Assembly (NCBI RefSeq): GCF_013283835.1
Contig: NZ_CP054052.1
Span: 992,001-1,056,000 of the forward strand
Length of the DNA stretch: 64,000 nucleotides
Source: Poseidonibacter lekithochrous
GTDB lineage: Bacteria > Campylobacterota > Campylobacteria > Campylobacterales > Arcobacteraceae
Reading direction: 5' to 3'
Part shown: positions 50,523 through 57,845 of the stretch, piece by piece
Layout of the letters: every line of letters starts with the position of its first letter
Numbering within the stretch: the first letter of the stretch is position 1
Program-made: the position numbers and the translations under genes
The notes under the pieces: generated by a model
Databases searched by the model: none
Told to the model about the DNA's origin: nothing
Seen by the model: only the letters and a program-made list of their open reading frames with translations

Positions 50523-51131
50523 ATGAAATTCAGTAAACTAACTATAGCACTTAGTTCTGCTGCGGTACTATTTACTGTTGGTTGTGCCACAGCTAATAAT
50601 GTAAGTACTGTAAGCGAAGAGTCTTTAGGTTTAAGAAAAACAACTATATACTCTGAAGCTAATACAATTGGTGATAAAACAATGTATAGTACAGAAGTAG
50701 CTGGTGCATCTAAAAAGATAAATAGAGCATTTCAAGATGCTCCACCAATGATTCCTCATAGTGTTGATGGATTATTACCTATTACTATTAATAATAACCA
50801 ATGTACTTCTTGTCATGAACCAGCTATTGCTACTTCAATGGGTGCAACTCCAATTCCAAAGTCTCACTTTATGGACTTTAGACCAAAACATAATTATGAT
50901 GGTAAAACATTTACAAAAGCTGTTGATAATATGAAAAATGAAGTTTCTGTTAAACCTATTTCTCAAGTATCTGGGGCTAGATTTAACTGTACACAATGTC
51001 ATACTCCTCAATCAACTGGTAAATTAATTGTTGATAATACTTTTGAGCCAGCTTATACAAGAAAAGATGGCGCATTTAAATCAACTTGGGATGAAGTAAT
51101 CCTAGATAATTTAGACACATTAAAAAAATAG
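50523..51131 (+). CDS. napB: NapB-like dihaem cytochrome c, first copy
   Basis: This 202-residue protein has two c-type haem sites: CTSCH at 94-98 and CTQCH at 156-160, with His79 (PPMIPHS) and His115 (KSHF) as likely distal ligands, as in NapB. NapB passes electrons to NapA in the periplasm. The signal segment ends FTVGC with Cys21; this could be a lipoprotein box although position -3 is threonine, so membrane anchoring is uncertain. AAAAAAGGAAAG precedes the ATG. A second napB follows at 51366. Confidence 0.88.
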   Translation: MKFSKLTIALSSAAVLFTVGCATANNVSTVSEESLGLRKTTIYSEANTIGDKTMYSTEVAGASKKINRAFQDAPPMIPHSVDGLLPITINNNQCTSCHEPAIATSMGATPIPKSHFMDFRPKHNYDGKTFTKAVDNMKNEVSVKPISQVSGARFNCTQCHTPQSTGKLIVDNTFEPAYTRKDGAFKSTWDEVILDNLDTLKK

Positions 51132-51139
51132 ACCTTAAT

Positions 51140-51167
51140 AAAAAGAGAGAGGAAACTCTCTCTTTTT
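51140..51167 (+). terminator. Rho-independent terminator after first napB
   Basis: A perfect stem of twelve pairs (AAAAAGAGAGAG with CTCTCTCTTTTT) closes on the tetraloop GAAA, with five T at the right end, nine bases after the stop. This is a strong bidirectional-looking terminator, so the second napB probably has its own promoter. Confidence 0.85.
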
Positions 51168-51235
51168 ACTCTAACCCATTTCTTTCTATAAAAAACTAAT
51201 ATATTTTTACTATAAAAACTTATAAATAAATGAGA

Positions 51236-51241
51236 TATAAT
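51236..51241 (+). promoter_or_regulatory. Candidate -10 box for the second napB
   Basis: TATAAT stands in GAGATATAATTG, 125 bases before the second napB start, with a T-rich and A-rich approach upstream. It follows a strong terminator, which makes a separate promoter here likely. No Crp/Fnr palindrome is obvious beside it. Confidence 0.45.
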
Positions 51242-51365
51242 TGAAGTACAAATTAAAAAACTTGGACTTAAACAAGATTACTCAAGATTAATATAAAGCT
51301 AAGAAAAACTGGGAATTAAATAAAAATTAAATCTTGTTATGCTCCATTTTTAAAGGAAGGACACA

Positions 51366-51986
51366 ATGAAATTTAGTAAGTTAACTATATTAATTGGCTC
51401 AGTAGTATTAGTTACTCTTGTTTATTCTGCATCAAAAAGTTCTTTTTCTATTAGTGAAGAATCTATGGGATTTAGAAAAACAACTATCTATTCAGAAACA
51501 GATACAATAGCTGATAAAACTATGTACAGTACATCTCCTGCTGGAACATCAAAAAAATTCGATAGAGCATACCAAAATGCGCCACCAATGATTCCTCATA
51601 ATGTTGAAGGTTTACTTCCTATTACTATTAATAATAATCAATGTATGACATGTCATGAACCACAAATGGCGTCTATGATGGGTATGGGAGCAACAGCAAT
51701 TCCTAAATCACACTATACAGATTTAAGACCAAAACATACTTATGATGGTGAAAATTTCATTCATGCAACTGATCATATGAAAAGCGAACTTGCAATTAAA
51801 CCTGTAGAAAAATTAGTTGGTGCAAGATTTAATTGTACTTTATGTCATGCTCCACAATCAACTGGAAAACTAATAATTGAAAATACTTTTGAAGTTAATT
51901 ATTCAAGAGAAGATGGTGCTCTTAAGTCTAATTTTGATGATTTTATTTTAGATAATCTAGATACTTCTAAAAAACAAGAAAAATAG
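51366..51986 (+). CDS. napB: NapB-like dihaem cytochrome c, second copy
   Basis: A 206-residue paralogue of the preceding NapB. It has the same layout, KTTIYSE, PPMIPHNVEGLLPITINNN, haem sites CMTCH and CTLCH, and SKSHYT-like His (PKSHYTDLRPKH). The signal segment is TILIGSVVLVTLVYSASKS with no cysteine, so it is secreted and soluble. The two proteins are alike along their length but clearly diverged, which suggests an old tandem duplication. The strong terminator and separate -10 between them allow different expression of the two. RBS AAAGGAAGG lies before the ATG. Confidence 0.87.
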   Translation: MKFSKLTILIGSVVLVTLVYSASKSSFSISEESMGFRKTTIYSETDTIADKTMYSTSPAGTSKKFDRAYQNAPPMIPHNVEGLLPITINNNQCMTCHEPQMASMMGMGATAIPKSHYTDLRPKHTYDGENFIHATDHMKSELAIKPVEKLVGARFNCTLCHAPQSTGKLIIENTFEVNYSREDGALKSNFDDFILDNLDTSKKQEK

Positions 51987-52024
51987 TATTTTTTTATTAA
52001 AATATTTTATTGATATTTTAGAAA

Positions 52025-52054
52025 ATAAGAAGAAATTTTGAAATTTCTTCTTAT
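52025..52054 (+). terminator. Terminator after second napB
   Basis: ATAAGAAGAAATT and AATTTCTTCTTAT form a perfect stem of 13 pairs with a four-base loop, 38 bases after the stop, followed by a T-rich tail (ATTTATTTT). Confidence 0.75.
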
Positions 52055-52157
52055 ATTTATTTTATATTATTTTAAAAAGTGAAGATATATGAGTTTATAG
52101 GGATTCTTTATAGTTTAGCCATTCTTTTTAATATTAATTATTTTTATTTGAATTTGT

Positions 52158-52263
52158 CTTTATATTTTTTTTGCACAAAAATACCATCTAGTGGAGTTTA
52201 GAGGAGAAATGAAATTGATTAACATCAATAAATCTTTATTAAAATAATTTTATACTTTTAATG
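52158..52263 (+). promoter_or_regulatory. Second copy of the napA-type promoter with a perfect Fnr box
   Basis: This region repeats the napA promoter layout at a constant offset of 4701 bases. The 22-base block CTTTATA, eight T, GCACAAA (52158-52179) is identical. TTGAT-N4-ATCAA, a perfect Fnr consensus, lies at 52215-52228, and a -10 box TATACT at 52251-52256 puts the start near 52263, so the box centre is at -41.5. A 14-base segment overlapping the -10 differs at one position. No gene follows on this strand before a terminator at 52279. A 12-codon ORF with GAGGAG lies at 52209, upstream of the -10. Confidence 0.65.
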
Positions 52264-52278
52264 TTTTAACAAACTAAT

Positions 52279-52302
52279 GATAAGAATTTCTTCTTATCTT
52301 TT
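52279..52302 (+). terminator. Terminator between the orphan promoter and the response regulator
   Basis: GATAAGAA and TTCTTATC form a perfect eight-base stem around TTTC, followed by four T. It lies 16 bases after the predicted start of the orphan promoter and 34 bases beyond the end of the minus-strand regulator gene, so it could serve both directions. Confidence 0.65.
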
Positions 52303-52336
52303 AACCTTGAATCATCAAATGTCATCTCTTTCTCCT

Positions 52337-53029
52337 TTAAGTAGATGGTGTTTGCTGGTTATTTAGATTTATTTTATAACCAATTTTTGATAAGTTTTCA
52401 ATACTATTTTCAGGTAGTTTTTTTCTTAGGTTTCGAACTAATGATCTAATTGCTGCACTACTCATATTATTATCCCAAATCTCTTTTTCAATCTCAGAAT
52501 ATGTCACTGTTCTATCATTGTGTTTTAGTAATAATTCTAAAAAACCTCTTTCATGATAATCTAATTTTATAGTTTTATTATCAACCATAAGAAGTTTGTC
52601 TGACAGATTATAAAAGTCATATTTATTAAAGTACTTGATAGATTCTTGCCATTTGTTTTCAATATTATTTACGCAAATTGTTAAGGCATTTTTTAAATGA
52701 TTTAAGGATATTGGTTTTAATAAATATTTCACTAAATTAAGCTCAACTGCTTTCAAAAAATGTTCAGTACTTGTAATATCACTTGTGATAATAATTTGAA
52801 TATTATTATCATTTTGACGAATTTTTTCTACTAAATTGCATTTATTTAATATGGGAACATGTATATCAGATACCAAAATATCGGGTCTATTCTTTAGGTA
52901 TAAAGAATATGCTTCATCTCCGCAATTTGTTGAGGTTACATTCATTGACATAAACTCTAAAGCATCACTTATATACTCTCTTGTGTATTCATCTTTTTCT
53001 ATGTATAGAACATTTAGGCTTTTTAACAT
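52337..53029 (-). CDS. OmpR-family response regulator
   Basis: A 230-residue regulator. The N-terminal receiver domain starts LNVLYIEKDEYTRE, has the phosphorylation aspartate in DILVSDIHVP, IIITSDIT and the conserved lysine in KYLLKPI. The C-terminal winged helix includes IKLDYHERGFLELLLKHNDRTVT, IWDNNMSSAAIRSLVRNLRKKL and IGYKIN. No histidine kinase is adjacent. I prefer the ATG at 53029, with GGAG a few bases upstream, to the GTG at 53035. The convergent direction with the nap unit does not prove that it controls those genes. Confidence 0.85.
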   Translation of the reverse strand: MLKSLNVLYIEKDEYTREYISDALEFMSMNVTSTNCGDEAYSLYLKNRPDILVSDIHVPILNKCNLVEKIRQNDNNIQIIITSDITSTEHFLKAVELNLVKYLLKPISLNHLKNALTICVNNIENKWQESIKYFNKYDFYNLSDKLLMVDNKTIKLDYHERGFLELLLKHNDRTVTYSEIEKEIWDNNMSSAAIRSLVRNLRKKLPENSIENLSKIGYKINLNNQQTPST

Positions 53030-53041
53030 TTTCACTCCACT

Positions 53042-53059
53042 CTAATATAAAAATATTAG
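53042..53059. promoter_or_regulatory. Palindrome in the response-regulator leader
   Basis: CTAATAT and ATATTAG are perfect inverted arms with a four-base A-rich spacer, ending a few bases ahead of the regulator's ribosome site on the minus strand. The position fits an autoregulatory operator or an RNA hairpin near the start. No protein is known for it. Confidence 0.4.
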
Positions 53060-53678
53060 CTCTTTTCTAGCTTATTAAATATAGTTTATAAATTTTTGGT
53101 GGCTGTTTAGTGGTATGTGTAAAAAATAGCTAAGTATTTTATCTATTTCTTTGGCTTTTTCGTTTATAATACACTTAAAATAATTACTTTAAAAATAGCG
53201 AAATATAAAGCTTGTAAGAAGATATTGTAAAATAATAACAAAAGGAAATAAATGGGATTAGGTGTCCCCTTATATTTCTTTTTTATCCTTCTATAAGCCT
53301 TATACATTGGTACTTCCTTCTATTCTAATGACAATATTTTTTTTAATAGTCCTTAAAAAGTCCTTCTAGTTACTCTTGCATTTTAATATTGGATTATATA
53401 TAATTTTTTTAATTAATTTATATTTTTAAGTTAAAAAAAATACATCTATAATTTTATTAATACATTATTCTTCATTTTTTATAAATAATATACATTATTT
53501 TACATTATCTATCAAATTGTTATTTATGTACAAAACTTGTAAATACATATATACTAGTTCTACAAATATTTAGATATGTAACTTGCCAGTTTTACAATCT
53601 AATTTTAAATACAAATCAAAAAATATTTTAATTTAAATATAAACTATTGAATCCGCTTAATTGTTGGAGAATATTCTT

Positions 53679-53765
53679 ATGTTTAAAATAGGAGGTATTC
53701 TAGCAATCCTTAACAATGTTAGTTTGGCGACTACAAGAATTGCTAAAAATATGCTTATATACTAA
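53679..53765 (+). CDS. Possible 28-residue peptide
   Basis: ATG at 53679 opens a 28-codon frame, with GGAG nine bases upstream and a TATAAA -10-like box around 53638. The peptide starts MFKIGGILAILNNV and ends AKNMLIY, amphipathic with a hydrophobic first half. A match to a known protein is not recognised. It could be a small toxin-like peptide, a leader, or the remnant of a longer gene; chance is also possible. Confidence 0.3.
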   Translation: MFKIGGILAILNNVSLATTRIAKNMLIY

Positions 53766-53854
53766 CAAACATTTAAACAAAAATCAATTAATTATTAGTC
53801 ATCAAAAAATCAACTTAAATGTTGAGAATAAAGTAATGTCTTTAAATAACTATA

Positions 53855-54265
53855 TGAAGCGGTAGAGTATAAGGACTGCATAGTAAGCGAAAACTTACGA
53901 TAAAACAAATACTTATACAAGGTAAGAAGCAACTTACCGTAGATAGTGTAAAAGCTGTCAGGAAAGCTAGCCAAATAAGAGACCAAATCAGCAAGGTGTG
54001 AGGAAGTGTATGTGGTACGATTCACCTTGGAGATGCCCGTTTTACTATTATTCATAGTAGCAAGAATACCCCTATAACTTTACCAGTTAATATATAAAAC
54101 AGAGGTTTTTAAATAAATAAGATATGTTTGTACTGGATTAATCCGAGATGTAGGTTATTAGATAAAGGGAACCGTCTAATGTAATGTGTCGTAGGTTGGA
54201 GCTGAACAAAAACCTACTATAAGTCGTAATGAAAGTCCTGCAAAAGCCGTGTCATTCGAATATTA
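53855..54265 (+). ncRNA. Candidate structured RNA, possibly a group II intron remnant
   Basis: This region has no protein-like frame but is dense in perfect short stems: GTAAG/CTTAC at 53883-53898, GGTAAG/CTTACC at 53921-53938, CAAGGTG/CACCTTG at 53992-54029, TACTAT/ATAGTA at 54043-54059, ATTAGA/TCTAAT at 54157-54180 and GTAGGTT/AACCTAC at 54191-54217. Unpaired stretches between them are rich in A and GAAA-like sequences. The general layout recalls domains I-III of a bacterial group II intron, but I see no reverse transcriptase and no convincing domain V, so the identity is a guess. The plus strand is assumed. Confidence 0.4.
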
Positions 54266-54317
54266 AAACTTAACTTGTCTTAGTCAATTTGTTAAATTCA
54301 AATTGGCATAAGGGCAA

Positions 54318-54400
54318 GTTGTCTTCATTCCTGAGCCATTCCCTACCATATCATTTGATATAGAAAAAAGTATATGTAATTTAAAAAGAAAGAAGACAAC
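54318..54400. repeat. Nine-base inverted repeat with a 65-base loop
   Basis: GTTGTCTTC at 54318-54326 and GAAGACAAC at 54392-54400 are perfect inverted arms, just downstream of the structured region. It could close the structured RNA or mark an end of a lost element. Confidence 0.4.
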
Positions 54401-54540
54401 TGAGATAAAAAAGGTGGAAAAGATACTAATATAAACTAAATACTTATTAAATTTTTTGAATAATTTTGAATAACTATTTTTATAGTTTCTTGTTTTTATA
54501 AACATTATTATAGTTATTTAATAATTAATAACAATTTAGA

Positions 54541-54546
54541 TAAAAT
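54541..54546 (+). promoter_or_regulatory. Candidate -10 box for the defence operon
   Basis: TTTAGATAAAATA, the same form as before apt, places TAAAAT here, 33 bases before the hsdM start. The upstream sequence is T- and A-rich without a clear -35 box. Confidence 0.45.
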
Positions 54547-54578
54547 AACAAAAATAATATTATGGGATTATAGATTTA

Positions 54579-56096
54579 ATGGCTAAAGCAAAACAAGAAG
54601 AATCAATCGAAAAACAACTATGGAAAGCAGCAGATAAACTACGAAAGAATATTGATGCAGCAGAATACAAGCATGTGGTAATGGGACTTGTATTTTTAAA
54701 GTATATCTCTGATAGCTTTGAAGAGCTTTACAACACACTAAAAAATGGTGAAGGAGAGTATGTAGGAGCTGATCCAGAAGATAGAGACGAATACAAAGCT
54801 GAGAACGTGTTCTTTGTCCCTCAAGAAGCCAGATGGTCATTTCTTCTATCAAATGCTAAATTACCAAGTATAGGGAAGATTGTAGATGATGCTATGGATG
54901 CCATTGAAAAAGAGAATAACTCTTTAAAAGGTGTGCTTCCAAAAGTCTATGCCAAGGAAAATCTTGATTCTAAATCCCTTGGTGGATTATTTGATGAAAT
55001 CGGTAAAATTGCCTTAGGTGATACAAAAGCTAGAAGTGCTGATGTGCTTGGTCATGTGTTTGAGTACTTTTTAGGTGAGTTTGCACTTGCAGAGGGTAAA
55101 CAAGGTGGGCAGTTTTATACTCCAAAGAGTGTAGTTGAACTACTTGTAAAAATGTTAGAGCCATACAAAGGTAGAGTATTTGATCCTTGTTGTGGAAGTG
55201 GTGGTATGTTTGTACAGTCTGAGAAGTTTGTGACAGAACACCAAGGAAAGATAAATGATATATCTATCTATGGTCAAGAATCAAATCAAACTACATGGCG
55301 ACTAGCAAAGATGAACCTTGCTATTAGAGGAATAGATAGTTCACAAGTAAAGTGGAACAATGAAGGTTCATTTCTAAATAATGCCCACAAAGATTTAAAA
55401 GCTGACTTTATCATTGCAAACCCACCTTTTAATGTTTCAGACTGGAGTGGTGACCTACTAAGAAATGATGGAAGATGGAAATATGGAACTCCACCAGAGG
55501 GAAATGCAAACTACGGATGGATACAACACTTCCTTTATCATTTAGCACCAACAGGAACAGCAGGATTTGTACTAGCAAAAGGAAGTCTTACTTCTAATAC
55601 TTCAAATGAAGGAGAGATAAGAAAGGCTCTTATAGAAGCTAACTTAGTTGATTGTATAGTAAACTTACCTGCAAAACTGTTTTTAAATACACAGATACCA
55701 GCAACTATATGGTTTATGAAAAGAGGAAGAACTACTAAAGATATTTTGTTCATAGACTCTCGAAATATGGGAGCTTTAATTAATAGACGAACAAAAGAGT
55801 TTAGCCATGAAGATACAGACTATATAGCTAAAGTTTACCATGATTGGAAAACTAAAAGTGATGAATATGAAGATATAAAAGGGTTTTGTAAATCAGCAAG
55901 TCAAGATGAAGTAAAAGAGTTAAACTATGTACTTACTCCTGGTCGATATGTAGGTCTTGAAGAAATAGATGATGAGTTTGATTTTAAAGAGAGATTTACT
56001 AGCTTACAAGCTGAATTAGAAGAACAGATGGAAGAAGAACAAGCACTTAATCAAAGGATTAATGATAACTTGGCAAAGGTTATTATTGATGGGTGA
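54579..56096 (+). CDS. hsdM: Type I restriction-modification methyltransferase subunit
   Basis: A 505-residue N6-adenine methyltransferase. The N-terminal HsdM domain (EKQLWKAADKLRKNIDAAEYKH) is followed by GQFYTPKSVVELLVKM, the SAM-binding motif FDPCCGSGGMFVQS near 207-220, and the catalytic motif IANPPFNVSDW near 287. It modifies the target site chosen by HsdS and forms part of the restriction complex with HsdR. It heads a seven-gene run. The stop overlaps hsdS by eight bases. Confidence 0.94.
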   Translation: MAKAKQEESIEKQLWKAADKLRKNIDAAEYKHVVMGLVFLKYISDSFEELYNTLKNGEGEYVGADPEDRDEYKAENVFFVPQEARWSFLLSNAKLPSIGKIVDDAMDAIEKENNSLKGVLPKVYAKENLDSKSLGGLFDEIGKIALGDTKARSADVLGHVFEYFLGEFALAEGKQGGQFYTPKSVVELLVKMLEPYKGRVFDPCCGSGGMFVQSEKFVTEHQGKINDISIYGQESNQTTWRLAKMNLAIRGIDSSQVKWNNEGSFLNNAHKDLKADFIIANPPFNVSDWSGDLLRNDGRWKYGTPPEGNANYGWIQHFLYHLAPTGTAGFVLAKGSLTSNTSNEGEIRKALIEANLVDCIVNLPAKLFLNTQIPATIWFMKRGRTTKDILFIDSRNMGALINRRTKEFSHEDTDYIAKVYHDWKTKSDEYEDIKGFCKSASQDEVKELNYVLTPGRYVGLEEIDDEFDFKERFTSLQAELEEQMEEEQALNQRINDNLAKVIIDG

Positions 56097-57240
56097 TAAG
56101 CAACTTACTCCATTATCTGATACAACTAAATTTATAGTTGATAATAGAGGTAAAACAGTACCAACAGTTGAAAATGGAATACCTTTAATAGCTACGAATT
56201 GTATTAAAAATAATAGTCTTTATCCTGTATATGAAAGAATTAGATATATTTCGCAAGATACATTTGATAATTGGTTTCGTGCACATTTAGAACCTAATGA
56301 CATTATATTGACACTCAAAGGTAGTCAAAATGGTGCAGTTTGTCTAGTACCAGATACATTAGGTTTTGCAATAGCACAAGATATGGTAGGACTTAGAATT
56401 AATGAAAAAGTAATTAACCCTATGTATTTATTTGCAGTATTACGTTCAAAAGATATTCAAACACAAATTAAGAACCTTGATGTAAGTGGTGTAATACCAC
56501 ATTTAAAAAAATCAGATTTTAATAAACTTTTTATACCAAGATTAGAAAAAGAAAAAGAAAATTTTATAGGTAAAACATATCATGATTTTTGTAAAAAAAT
56601 TGACTTACTTCACTGCCAAAACAAAACACTGGAAGAGTTAGCACAAACACTTTTTAGAAAATGGTTTATAAAAGAAGCTAAAGATGATTGGGAAGCTGGT
56701 ACATTAGGAGAAGTTATTAGTATTTTCGATAGCAAAAGAGTTCCACTTTCTAAAATGAAAAGAGATAAGCTAAAAACTGGAATACTTTATCCATATTATG
56801 GAGCTGCAAAAATTATGGATTATATAAATGATTATATTTTTGATGGTGAATATATTTTAATGGGTGAAGATGGAACTGTTAGAACTGAGGATGGCTATCC
56901 TATTTTACAATATGCAACTGGTAAGTTTTGGGTAAACAATCACACTCATGTATTACAAGCAAAAGAGCCTTATAGTAACTATTTCATTTGGAGCTATTTA
57001 TTAGAAAAAAATATAGATGAGATTGTTACTGGTGCAGTACAGCCTAAAATCAATCAAACAAATTTAAAGTCACTTAATTTTCCAAAATACCCACTAAACA
57101 AGGTACTTCAGTTTAATGAACAAGCTAATACACTATTAGAAAAAATAAATCAAAATAAAGTACAAATTAAAACTCTTGAAAATATGAGAGATACCCTTTT
57201 ACCTAAATTTATAAGTGGTGAAGTGAGCGTAAAATTATAA
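56089..57240 (+). CDS. hsdS: Type I restriction-modification specificity subunit
   Basis: A 383-residue HsdS with two target-recognition domains separated by conserved helices. The first is about residues 5-150, the central spacer contains NKTLEELAQTLFRKWFIKEA, the second runs about 205-350, and the C-terminal helices read LENMRDTLLPKFISGEVSV. The two variable domains read the two halves of a bipartite DNA site. An open frame starts at 56062, but I choose ATG 56089, with AAAGG about nine bases upstream. The first recognition domain starts soon after the methionine, so a long N-terminal helix is absent. Confidence 0.9.
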   Translation: MGDKQLTPLSDTTKFIVDNRGKTVPTVENGIPLIATNCIKNNSLYPVYERIRYISQDTFDNWFRAHLEPNDIILTLKGSQNGAVCLVPDTLGFAIAQDMVGLRINEKVINPMYLFAVLRSKDIQTQIKNLDVSGVIPHLKKSDFNKLFIPRLEKEKENFIGKTYHDFCKKIDLLHCQNKTLEELAQTLFRKWFIKEAKDDWEAGTLGEVISIFDSKRVPLSKMKRDKLKTGILYPYYGAAKIMDYINDYIFDGEYILMGEDGTVRTEDGYPILQYATGKFWVNNHTHVLQAKEPYSNYFIWSYLLEKNIDEIVTGAVQPKINQTNLKSLNFPKYPLNKVLQFNEQANTLLEKINQNKVQIKTLENMRDTLLPKFISGEVSVKL

Positions 57241-57845
57241 TGTCATATATATTTAGATTCTTTTTAGTAATTAATTCTTTATCTTTATCTTTTCTAGTAT
57301 TCACGATAAATAAAGAAATAACGTTAGAATGGATAAAACCAGTTTTTTACAATATCACTACATTGGCAATTAAAAATAACATACTGATAGAATTTATAGG
57401 AGATAATTTCTTTAAGTTATTAAACTTATCTTCATATATTTTCTATTTAATTTGTATAGTTATATTATCAATTATAAGCATTTATCTTATACGATTTTTA
57501 TCTAGTGATAGTATAGAAGAAGATACTCTTACTAATATTGAACCTGCAAATGATGCTTTTTTACCAAGCTATTTAGGATACTTCTTTGTTGCTTTAAGTG
57601 TTACTGATATTGAAATGTTCTCTGTTGTGTTTTTAATAATAGCAGTGTTTATCTACTTCTCAAGAATATCATACTTTAATCCTATGTTGTTTATTTTTGG
57701 ATTTAAATTCTTCTATGTCATTAATAGTAATAATGTAAAAGTTCTATTAATTACAAAAAAAGAGTTAAAGACTACAGAGAGTGCAAGGTTTGACCACCTA
57801 AAAAGAATCACAAACTATACATTTATTGATACAGAAGGGGCATAA
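57240..57845 (+). CDS. Membrane protein resembling Kiwa KwaA
   Basis: This 201-residue protein has four or five membrane segments: residues about 4-23, 65-88, 107-125, 128-143 and perhaps 147-162. The C-terminal end reads NPMLFIFGFKFFYVINS followed by KVLLITKKELK, a pattern that I associate with KwaA, the membrane partner of the Kiwa anti-phage system. It begins at the hsdS stop (one-base overlap) and overlaps the next gene by one base. The identification rests on remembered family features and on its partner gene, so it should be confirmed by profile search. Confidence 0.55.
   Translation: MSYIFRFFLVINSLSLSFLVFTINKEITLEWIKPVFYNITTLAIKNNILIEFIGDNFFKLLNLSSYIFYLICIVILSIISIYLIRFLSSDSIEEDTLTNIEPANDAFLPSYLGYFFVALSVTDIEMFSVVFLIIAVFIYFSRISYFNPMLFIFGFKFFYVINSNNVKVLLITKKELKTTESARFDHLKRITNYTFIDTEGA

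Larger units (their letters stand above)
53060..54578. other. About 1.5 kb without a long gene
   Basis: The stretch is AT-rich up to about 53850 and more balanced in the region rich in inverted repeats (53855-54400). I found no tRNA, rRNA or complete large gene. Items I could support are a possible small ORF at 53679, the structured region at 53855-54265, an inverted repeat at 54318-54400, and an hsdM promoter. It separates the nap/regulator genes from the defence operon. Confidence 0.5.

Noticed and set aside
53252-53296. A 14-residue ORF with AAAGGAAAT upstream and TAAAAT at 53228
   Set aside because: It is too short and too AT-biased to separate from chance, although the promoter-like spacing is worth remembering.
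53855-54265. RNase P RNA, tmRNA or retron RNA as identities for the structured region
   Set aside because: The conserved GAGGAAAGTCC of RNase P, the tRNA-like CCA end of tmRNA and any reverse transcriptase gene are absent.
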